Under the pieces are notes generated by a model that did not search any database, was not told where the DNA came from, and worked only from the letters and a program-made list of their open reading frames with translations. Of a stretch of DNA of 17,428 nt, positions 1 to 6,056 are shown one piece after another. Position 1 is the stretch's first letter. Each line of letters begins with the position of its first letter. The position numbers and the translations under genes are program-made. This stretch comes from Candidatus Neomicrothrix sp. UBA4742. GTDB lineage: Bacteria > Actinomycetota > Acidimicrobiia > Acidimicrobiales > Acidimicrobilacustridaceae. The stretch lies in NCBI GenBank assembly GCA_002403895.1, contig DHIQ01000160.1:1-17428 (forward strand), written 5' to 3'.

Positions 1-1
1 G

Positions 2-2557
2 CGCTTCCGCGACGAGATCGGTGATTGGCGGGTGTGCGTGCTGTCGCCGTTCGGGGCCCAGGTGCACGCCCCGTGGGGGATGGCCCTGCGGGCCCGGCTG
101 GCTGAGCGCTGGGGTCTCGACGTGGAGCTCATGTGGAGCGACGACGGCATCGTGTTGCGCCTGCCGGAGGCGGTCGACGAACTCCCCCTCGACGAGTTGA
201 CCATCGACCCCGACGACATCGACGAGATCGTGATGGCCCAACTTCCGCAGACGGCATTGTTCGCCTCACGCTTTCGCGAGTGTGCGGCCCGCGCCCTGTT
301 GTTGCCTCGGCGCCGTCCTGACCGGCGTACGCCGCTGTGGCAGCAGCGCCAGAAGGCGGCCGACCTGTTGGCGGTGGCGGCCAAGTACCCCGACTTCCCG
401 ATCTTGTTGGAGGCCACTCGCGAGTGCGTCAACGACGTGTTCGACCTCCCCGCCTTGCGGGAGGTGCTGACCGATCTGCGCGCCCGCCGGATCCGGGTGG
501 TGGCGGTCGAGACGCCGCGTGCATCACCGTTCGCCCAGTCGCTGCTGTTCGGTTGGATCGCGGTCTACATGTACGAAGGCGATGCCCCCCTGGCCGAGCG
601 GCGGGCGGCGGCGTTGGCCCTCGACCGGGATCTGCTGCGCGACCTGCTCGGTGCCGAGGAGCTGCGCGAGTTGCTCGACCCCGTCGTGCTCGGCGATCTC
701 GAACTCGAGCTGCAGCGCCTGGTGCCCAGACGCCAGGCCCGCGACGCCGATGAGGTCCACGATCTGTTGCGCATCCTGGGCCCCCTGTCGCGGTGGGAGG
801 TCGAGGCCCGCTGTGCCCCGGGCATCGACGCCCTGGCTCCCACCACCTGGGTCGAGCGGCTGGTATCCGAGCGGCGCGCCATCCGCGTCACCATCGCCGG
901 CGAGGAGCGGCTGGCCGCCGCCGAGGATGCCGCCCGGTTGCGCGACGTACTGGGTGTGGCGCTGCCCGCCGGGCTCCCGACCGTCTTCACCGACTCGGCG
1001 GCCGAGCCTCTGGTCGACCTGGTGGCCCGTTTCGCCCGCACCCACGGCCCGTTTGTCACCGTTCAACTGGCCCGCCGTTACGGACTCGGTGCGGATCGGG
1101 TCCTGCCCGCTCTCGAGCGTCTCGAACAACAGGGCCGCGTCGTCCGGGGCGAGTTCCGGCCCGACGGGATCGAGCGCGAGTGGTGCGACGACGACGTGCT
1201 CCGCCAACTGCGACGGCGCTCGCTGGCCGCTCTTCGCCATGAGGTCGAGCCCGTAGACCAGGCGGCGCTGGCCCGGTTCCTCCCGCAGTGGCAGGGCCTG
1301 TCGCCGGCCCGGCGGGGGACCGATGCCTTGATCGAGGCGGTGGGCTCGCTTCAGGGGGCGGCCCTGCCGGCGTCGGTGTTGGAGATCGACGTCCTGGCGG
1401 CCCGGGTGGCGGGCTTCCGCCCCGCCGATCTGGACGCGTTGTGCACGTCGGGTGAGGTGGTGTGGGTGGGGGCCGGCGCGCTCGGTTCGACCGACGGACG
1501 CGTCCGCCTGCTGTTTCGCAACCAGGCCGGGCTGTTGGTGCCGGCCCCCGACGTCGATGCCGCACACGCCGAAGACGACGCCCCGATCCATGCCGCCCTC
1601 GCCGCCCACCTCTCTGAGCGGGGCGCGTCGTTCTGGCCCGAGCTCATCCAGGCCGTCTCCGCCGCCGGCCAGCCCTATGACGACGTCACGGTCCGAACCG
1701 CGCTGTGGGATCTCGTCTGGGCGGGCGTGGTCACCAACGATTCGCTGGCGCCGTTGCGGGCCATGGTCGGTGGGGGATCGCGTCGTCGTGGCGGCGGGGG
1801 TCGGCCGTCAGCCGGATCGCCCCGACCGCGGCGAGGGTTGGTCCGACGCGCCACCGTCGGCGGGCGACCCGATCCCGGGGCGCTGAACCGGCTCGGCCCT
1901 CCGTCGGTCGCGGGACGCTGGTCGCTGGTGGCCCCCCTGTTGCTGCCCACACCAACGCCCACCGAGGCGGCCCACGCCCAGGCCCTGCAACTGCTCGAAC
2001 GTCACGGTGTCCTCACCCGGGAGGCAGCGCTGGGCGAGGGGATCGACGGAGGATTCGCTGCCGTCTACCCCGTGCTCAAGGCGCTGGAGGAACGGGGCCA
2101 GGTCCGCCGGGGCTACTTCGTCGAGGGGCTGGGCGCCGCCCAGTTCGCCGTGCCCGGCGCCGTCGACCGCCTGCGCGCCGCCCGTGACCCGGCCGAGGGC
2201 GACCTCATGCCGTTGGTGTTGGCCGCCACCGATCCGGCGCAGCCCTACGGGGCGGCGTTGGGCTGGCCCGAGTCCGCCGGACGACCGTCGCGTAGCGCCG
2301 GGGCGTTCGTGGTGTCGGTGGCCGGCCTGCCCGTAGCCGAGCTGGAGCGTGGTGGCCGCAGCCTGTCGACGTTCCCGGCAGCGTTCGATCATCCCCACTG
2401 GTGTGAAGGGCTGACCGGTCTGGTCAAGGACGGTCGGATGCGCAAGCTGGAGATCACCAAGATCGACGGCGCGCCGGCCGTCGAGTCCCCGGTGGCCGAT
2501 CATCTCCGCCAGGCCGGCTTCGTCGATGGCTACAAGGGCCTGCTCTTCCGCGCCTGA
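2..2557 (+). CDS. lhr: Lhr-family ATP-dependent helicase, C-terminal part (5' end outside window)
   Basis: Large DNA helicase and repair protein of superfamily 2. The frame is open to the left edge, so the two RecA-like helicase domains lie upstream and only the last 851 residues are visible. Full actinobacterial Lhr is about 1500 residues. The visible part opens with RFRDEIGDWRVCVLSPFG and VHAPWGMALRARL, typical of the end of the Lhr core. It continues through the Lhr C-terminal winged-helix region (GPFVTVQLARRYGLG, EREWCDDDVLRQLRRRSLAALR, FLPQWQG). A Gly/Arg-rich low-complexity linker (about 1767-1850) precedes the conserved GRWSLV segment. The last ~300 residues correspond to the C-terminal domain that in other bacteria is related to AlkZ glycosylases and has reported uracil-DNA glycosylase activity; I did not identify the catalytic residue here. 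It ends with a TGA, with no frameshift seen. Family assignment is firm; any glycosylase role is inference. Confidence 0.94.
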   Translation, partial: RFRDEIGDWRVCVLSPFGAQVHAPWGMALRARLAERWGLDVELMWSDDGIVLRLPEAVDELPLDELTIDPDDIDEIVMAQLPQTALFASRFRECAARALLLPRRRPDRRTPLWQQRQKAADLLAVAAKYPDFPILLEATRECVNDVFDLPALREVLTDLRARRIRVVAVETPRASPFAQSLLFGWIAVYMYEGDAPLAERRAAALALDRDLLRDLLGAEELRELLDPVVLGDLELELQRLVPRRQARDADEVHDLLRILGPLSRWEVEARCAPGIDALAPTTWVERLVSERRAIRVTIAGEERLAAAEDAARLRDVLGVALPAGLPTVFTDSAAEPLVDLVARFARTHGPFVTVQLARRYGLGADRVLPALERLEQQGRVVRGEFRPDGIEREWCDDDVLRQLRRRSLAALRHEVEPVDQAALARFLPQWQGLSPARRGTDALIEAVGSLQGAALPASVLEIDVLAARVAGFRPADLDALCTSGEVVWVGAGALGSTDGRVRLLFRNQAGLLVPAPDVDAAHAEDDAPIHAALAAHLSERGASFWPELIQAVSAAGQPYDDVTVRTALWDLVWAGVVTNDSLAPLRAMVGGGSRRRGGGGRPSAGSPRPRRGLVRRATVGGRPDPGALNRLGPPSVAGRWSLVAPLLLPTPTPTEAAHAQALQLLERHGVLTREAALGEGIDGGFAAVYPVLKALEERGQVRRGYFVEGLGAAQFAVPGAVDRLRAARDPAEGDLMPLVLAATDPAQPYGAALGWPESAGRPSRSAGAFVVSVAGLPVAELERGGRSLSTFPAAFDHPHWCEGLTGLVKDGRMRKLEITKIDGAPAVESPVADHLRQAGFVDGYKGLLFRA

Positions 2558-2626
2558 GCGAGGTCGCGGGGGTGTATCCCAAAACGAATACCAGGTCCTC
2601 CCGCAGGCCATTCTCTCCCCAAACCG

Positions 2627-2663
2627 GCGTAGATCTAGACTGAAAGGCGGTCTGGATCTACGC
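2627..2663 (+). terminator. Long hairpin between lhr and ndh (terminator or regulatory)
   Basis: Arms GCGTAGATCTAGAC (2627-2640) and GTCTGGATCTACGC (2650-2663) pair over 14 bp with a single G-U wobble around a 9-nt loop. It begins about 70 nt after the lhr stop and ends about 50 nt before the first proposed ndh -10. No T-run follows on the + strand, so it is not a classical intrinsic terminator. It may end lhr transcripts in the T-less style proposed for actinobacteria, or act as an operator, since the left arm contains the palindrome TAGATCTA. Confidence 0.5.
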
Positions 2664-2715
2664 AACCTGAGCCCTGAGAGGCAAGCGGCCGCACAAATCG
2701 CTGGCTGCGGCCGGG

Positions 2716-2721
2716 CATGAT
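2716..2721 (+). promoter_or_regulatory. Candidate -10 element of a leaderless ndh transcript
   Basis: CATGAT matches the -10 consensus TATAAT at 4 of 6 positions, including the key A2 and T6. It is followed by exactly 6 nt (GGCCGG) and then the ndh ATG at 2728, which would put the transcription start at or next to the start codon. There is no purine-rich Shine-Dalgarno in front of this ATG. No convincing -35 is visible. Confidence 0.35.
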
Positions 2722-2727
2722 GGCCGG

Positions 2728-4047
2728 ATGGGAGCGAGGCCGCACGTCGTCATCATCGGAGCCGGCTTCGGCGGGCTGGCCGCGGCAAAGCGACTCGAGC
2801 GCGAGGCGGTCGATGTCACGCTGCTCGACCGGCACAACTACCACACGTTCCAGCCGCTGCTCTACCAGGTGGCCACCGCCGGGCTGAACGCGGCGGACGT
2901 CGGCTACGCGGTGCGGGGCCTGTTCCGGCGCCAGCAACGTGTGTTCTTCCGCAAGGCGGAGGTCACCGGGGTCGACTGGGAGGCGCGCCAGGTACATTTG
3001 CGCTACGAGCCCCGCCTCGACTTCGACTACCTGATCATCGCCGCCGGGTCGGTCACCAATTACTTCGGGGTGCCGGGCGCGGCGGCGTTCTCCTTCCCGC
3101 TTTACGGCCTGGAGCACGCGGTGCGGGTGCGCAACCACCTCCTCAGCCTGTTCGAGGCGGCCGATGCCATCCCCGATCTCATCGACGACGGGGTGCTCAA
3201 TCTCGTCGTGGTCGGCGGCGGACCGACCGGGGTCGAGGTAGCCGGCGCCATGTCTGAGCTGGTCGACAAAGTGCTGCGCCAGGACTTCCACGACCTCGAC
3301 GTCATGCGGTCGCGGGTGGTGCTCGTCGAACAGGCTCCCTACCTCCTGGCTCCGTTCAGTCCCCGCAGCCGGCGCTACGCCCACAAGATTCTCGAGGCCC
3401 ACGGCGTGGAGATCCGCCTCGACACCGCCGTCACCGCGGTCACGGCCGACCACGTCGAGTTCGCCGACGGCACCCAGCTGGCTACCCGGCTGGTGGTGTG
3501 GGCGGCGGGGGTGCGGGCGGCCACGCTGGCCGACGGGCTGGACGCCATCCAGGGCCGAGGCGGTCGCATCACCGTGAGCCCCGACCTGTCCGTCCCCGGG
3601 CACCCCGAGGCCTTCGCCATCGGTGATGTGGCCGACATCGACGACGGCACCGGTGGTCGGCTCCCCCAGTTGGCGCAGGTGGCGATCCAGGGCGGGAACC
3701 ACGCGGCCGACCAGGTGCTGGCCACCATTGCCCGAATCGCCCGGCGGCCGTTCCACTACGTGGACAAGGGCACGATGGCCACCATCGGTCGCCGCGCCGC
3801 GGTGGCGGAGTTGCCCAAAGGCGTCGAGCTCACCGGGGGGATCGCCTGGTTCGCCTGGCTAGGGCTCCACCTCGTGTACCTGCTCGGGGTGCGCAACCGG
3901 GTCTCGGTGTTCATCAACTGGGCTTGGAACTACTTCACCTGGGATCGGGGGCCGCGCCTTATCCTGCGCCCCGAGACGCTCCCACATACCCCCCATCCCA
4001 TTTCGGACGCCGCGGGCCCAGGCGACGGCGCTCGGCGTGAGGCCTAA
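2728..4047 (+). CDS. ndh: Type II NADH dehydrogenase (NDH-2)
   Basis: Single-subunit, non-proton-pumping NADH:quinone oxidoreductase, attached to the inner face of the membrane, passing electrons from NADH through FAD to menaquinone. The 439-residue length is normal for the family. The N-terminal FAD Rossmann motif GAGFGG is at residues 11-16, with the NDH-2 signature HNYHTFQPLLYQVATAGL just after it. The NADH Rossmann motif GGGPTG is at 163-168. Further on come AIGDVAD (FAD site) and the quinone-site segment AQVAIQGG. The C-terminal part (FAWLGLHLVYLLGVRNR, then FINWAWNYFTWDRG) is the usual amphipathic membrane anchor. The ATG at 2728 lies just before the first strand and there is no good Shine-Dalgarno; a leaderless start is proposed. 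The isomerase-like gene begins 55 bp after the stop and may be cotranscribed. Confidence 0.94.
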   Translation: MGARPHVVIIGAGFGGLAAAKRLEREAVDVTLLDRHNYHTFQPLLYQVATAGLNAADVGYAVRGLFRRQQRVFFRKAEVTGVDWEARQVHLRYEPRLDFDYLIIAAGSVTNYFGVPGAAAFSFPLYGLEHAVRVRNHLLSLFEAADAIPDLIDDGVLNLVVVGGGPTGVEVAGAMSELVDKVLRQDFHDLDVMRSRVVLVEQAPYLLAPFSPRSRRYAHKILEAHGVEIRLDTAVTAVTADHVEFADGTQLATRLVVWAAGVRAATLADGLDAIQGRGGRITVSPDLSVPGHPEAFAIGDVADIDDGTGGRLPQLAQVAIQGGNHAADQVLATIARIARRPFHYVDKGTMATIGRRAAVAELPKGVELTGGIAWFAWLGLHLVYLLGVRNRVSVFINWAWNYFTWDRGPRLILRPETLPHTPHPISDAAGPGDGARREA

Positions 4048-4093
4048 GCTCCGCCGCGCTCGTCCAACATCCAACATCGTTCGCACACCAATC

Positions 4094-4099
4094 GGGGGA
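4094..4099 (+). promoter_or_regulatory. Shine-Dalgarno site deciding the start at 4103
   Basis: GGGGGA sits a few bases before the ATG at 4103. An in-frame upstream ATG at 4037 overlaps the end of ndh and would add 22 residues unlike the family, so 4103 is preferred. Confidence 0.55.
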
Positions 4100-4102
4100 A
4101 CC

Positions 4103-4492
4103 ATGGCCGCCACCGCGGAGCAGATCAACGCCACCATCGACGCCTACGTCGCCGCGTTCAGCGCCGGCGACCGCGGCGGCTACCTGGCCTTGTGGGCGCC
4201 CGATGCCACCGTGGAGGATCCGGTGGGCAGCGACGTGGCCGTCGGGGCCGACGGCATCGCCGCCTTCTGGGACGGGGTTCGGGCCCTGGCCTCTGACATC
4301 GAGCTGCAGCGCACCGGCGACGCCCGTGTCGCCGCCGGTGAGGCCGCCTTGCCCCTGCGGGCCATCACCGCCATCGGCGACATGACGCTGTCGGTCGACA
4401 TCATCGACGTGATGGCCTTCGACGATGAGGGGCGCATCACGTCGCTGCGCGCCTTCTGGGACCCGGCCAACATGGCGCCCTACGAAGGCTGA
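4103..4492 (+). CDS. Ketosteroid-isomerase-like (SnoaL/NTF2 fold) protein with complete KSI triad
   Basis: A 129-residue cone-shaped NTF2-fold protein close in length to Pseudomonas putida ketosteroid isomerase (131). Aligning from memory, the three KSI catalytic residues all appear present at nearly the same positions: Tyr15 (AYVAAFSAGD; KSI Tyr16), Asp39 (DATVEDPVGS; KSI Asp40, the proton-shuttling base) and Asp102 (DIIDVMAFDDEGRI; KSI Asp103, oxyanion hole). The segment GADGIAAFWDGV matches the helix after the base. The known reaction is delta5 to delta4 isomerisation of 3-ketosteroids; here the substrate is inferred only. It follows ndh and converges on the DUF3052 gene with 7 bp between the stops. 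Many SnoaL-like proteins have other substrates, so family is likely and activity only plausible. Confidence 0.78.
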   Translation: MAATAEQINATIDAYVAAFSAGDRGGYLALWAPDATVEDPVGSDVAVGADGIAAFWDGVRALASDIELQRTGDARVAAGEAALPLRAITAIGDMTLSVDIIDVMAFDDEGRITSLRAFWDPANMAPYEG

Positions 4493-4499
4493 GCCCGGC

Positions 4500-4907
4500 T
4501 CAGCGGTTCTCGCGCCGCCACACGACCTTGAGACCGCTCCAGACGTCGTCGATGGCGCACACCTTCACGTCGACCAGGCCCACGGGCAAGATGACGTCGC
4601 GGACGGTGTCTTCGGTGATGTCGGTCGGCACCCGCGAGGCCTTCTTGGGCCACGCCACCCAGAGCCCGCCGGCCCGGTCGAGGGCCCGCAGCACCGGCGT
4701 CAGCCGGCGCTCCAGTACCGAACGTCGGGTCTGGAAGCTGAGGGCGAGATCGAGGTGACCCTGGGCCCGCGTCCGGAAGGTGACCCCGTCGGGCAGCCCG
4801 TCGAGCAGATCGACGAACCCGTCGGGCGCACCCAGCAGGGCCACCACCATGCCCTCCGCGATCCCGAGTTTGCGGGCCAGGGGCGTGCCTGAATAGCCGG
4901 CGGCCAT
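4500..4907 (-). CDS. DUF3052 family protein
   Basis: A 135-residue soluble protein of the actinobacterial DUF3052 family, recognised from the opening GYSGTPLARKLGIAEGM, the VALLGAPDGF segment and the WVAWPKKASRVPTDITEDTVRD block. The family has no established biochemical function known to me; the last block resembles a conserved Trp-Pro-Lys pocket. It has no signal peptide or membrane segment. The ATG lies 5 bp after the stop of the response regulator gene, so translation is probably coupled to it. It is the last gene of the proposed five-gene run from the ABC ATPase. Its 3' end faces the isomerase gene with only 7 bp between stops. Confidence 0.82.
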   Translation of the reverse strand: MAAGYSGTPLARKLGIAEGMVVALLGAPDGFVDLLDGLPDGVTFRTRAQGHLDLALSFQTRRSVLERRLTPVLRALDRAGGLWVAWPKKASRVPTDITEDTVRDVILPVGLVDVKVCAIDDVWSGLKVVWRRENR

Positions 4908-4912
4908 CTCGG

Positions 4913-5614
4913 CTACTGCTGACGCAGCTGTGCCAGTTGCCGGGCGTCGTCGTGGTAGCGCCACACCTTGGTGATGGCCGCCCCTGCGTGCACGTTGACC
5001 AGGTGCACCGTCACCCCGTGCAGCTGCGCGATGGCGGCCGGGGTGGCCCCTGACGCGATGCGGCGCAACACCTCCTGCTCGGTCGGACTCAGCTCGGGCG
5101 CCGGCACCAACCCCGGGTCCCGTGACAGCCAGCGCACCTCGTCGAGGATGCGCCGGGCCCAGCCCGGGGTGAGGGCCCCTTCGCCCCGGGCGGCGCCGGC
5201 GGCCATGTCGGCGGCGGTGGCCCCGGGATCGGGATCGGGATCGGCCCACAGGTAGCAGGCCATGGCTCCCGCGGCGAGGGCGGCATAGGCCTGGTCGTCG
5301 TCTTCCCGTGTCACCGCTACGTTGCGCACCGCAGGTGCCTCCTGGCGGATAGCGGCGATAGCCGCAACCCCGTCGGCCACCTCGCCCCCCGGCCCGGCGG
5401 TGAGGGCTAAATCCACGAACGCCACATCGGGCAGCAGGTCGAGCACGGCGGCCACTGTCGCCTCCGGGTCGGCCACCTCGCCCAGCACGTTGAACCGCCC
5501 GTCGGCGCGCAACCATCGGGCGAGGGTGGCCCGCTCGCCGTCGTCGGCGTGGGCGACCACGATCCCGATGGGCTCGGGCGGTTGCGGGCGGGTGGAGGCG
5601 GCCCCGGTGGTCAT
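4913..5614 (-). CDS. Atypical NarL/FixJ-type response regulator (degenerate receiver + LuxR-like HTH)
   Basis: A 233-residue two-domain protein. The N-terminal receiver-like domain (about 16-125) has the acidic pair Asp24/Asp25, the phosphoacceptor candidate Asp68 (VAFVDLAL) and the switch Thr102 (VAVTRED). The conserved lysine that normally follows GAxGYLxK is missing: the sequence reads GAMACYLWADPD. A linker with DPDPDP (a triple GGGATC repeat, 5225-5242) leads to a C-terminal LuxR-like HTH starting at LSPTEQEVLRRIASGAT. The recognition helix segment (VHLVNVHAGAAITKVW) departs from the usual TVKNHxxxILxKL pattern. No histidine kinase is adjacent. It may therefore act without standard phosphorylation. 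Start chosen at the ATG (5614), 18 bp after the flavoprotein stop; an in-frame TTG at 5620 is an alternative. It overlaps no neighbour and is 5 bp from the DUF3052 start. Confidence 0.75.
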   Translation of the reverse strand: MTTGAASTRPQPPEPIGIVVAHADDGERATLARWLRADGRFNVLGEVADPEATVAAVLDLLPDVAFVDLALTAGPGGEVADGVAAIAAIRQEAPAVRNVAVTREDDDQAYAALAAGAMACYLWADPDPDPGATAADMAAGAARGEGALTPGWARRILDEVRWLSRDPGLVPAPELSPTEQEVLRRIASGATPAAIAQLHGVTVHLVNVHAGAAITKVWRYHDDARQLAQLRQQ

Positions 5615-5632
5615 GGCCAAGAGTTTGCCGGA

Positions 5633-6028
5633 TCAGGCCCGGCCGAGCACCCGATCCACCCGGATCTCGATGGCCACCCGGTCGTCGCGCTCGCCCGGCG
5701 GGCGGTAGCGCTCGGCGTAGCGACGGACTGCCTCGGCCACCCGGTCACCTTCATCGGTGACCTCGGCGGCGCCCTCGAGGGTCAGCCAGCGGCTGCCGTC
5801 GACCTGGCAGACGGCGGCCCGGCGGCCCGGTTCGGCGGCCACATTGGCGGCTTTGCGGCTGGGGGCGAACGTGATGATGCGGGCCAACCCGGCGTCGTCA
5901 TCCCAGGTGAAGCCGACGGCAACGACGTGGGGACTGCCGTCGGGTCGCAGCGTAGTGAGGGTGGCCAGATGTCGTTCGGCCAGGAAGGCGAGGACCTCGT
6001 CGGAGAGATGGTGTGGGTCATACGCCAT
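5633..6028 (-). CDS. PPOX-class F420/FMN-dependent flavoprotein (FDOR-B-like)
   Basis: A 131-residue split beta-barrel protein of the pyridoxamine-phosphate-oxidase-like superfamily, probably of the actinobacterial F420-binding group. The sequence shows the usual order: an N-terminal helix (LSDEVLAFLAERHLATLTTLRPDGSPHVVAVGF), a strand pair with TFAPSRKAANVAAEPG (the RKxxNV region that contacts cofactor phosphates), a WLTLEGAAEVTDE strand, and a C-terminal IEIRVDRVLGRA. Family members reduce or bind F420, FMN or haem-derived substrates; the substrate here is unknown. The ATG at 6028 has a GAGG Shine-Dalgarno about 10 nt upstream. It lies 28 bp after the permease stop on the same strand and 18 bp before the response regulator, so cotranscription is likely. 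Confidence 0.85.
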   Translation of the reverse strand: MAYDPHHLSDEVLAFLAERHLATLTTLRPDGSPHVVAVGFTWDDDAGLARIITFAPSRKAANVAAEPGRRAAVCQVDGSRWLTLEGAAEVTDEGDRVAEAVRRYAERYRPPGERDDRVAIEIRVDRVLGRA

Positions 6029-6056
6029 GGTGTGGATGCCTCGATCGGTCGGAGGA

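Noticed and set aside
2635..3756. 373-codon open frame on the - strand opposite ndh
   Set aside because: Antisense shadow of a gene with unmistakable NDH-2 motifs; no domain seen.
4037..4102. Longer start for the isomerase-like gene
   Set aside because: It would overlap the ndh end, adds a basic segment foreign to the family, and the ATG at 4103 has the Shine-Dalgarno.
4491..4501. GAGCC-C-GGCTC palindrome between the convergent stops
   Set aside because: A one-base loop cannot form a hairpin, and it is made of the stop-codon surroundings of both genes.
5225..5242. Tandem repeat GGGATC x3
   Set aside because: Three in-frame copies encoding a DPDPDP linker in the response regulator; too short to be more than a slippage-prone linker.
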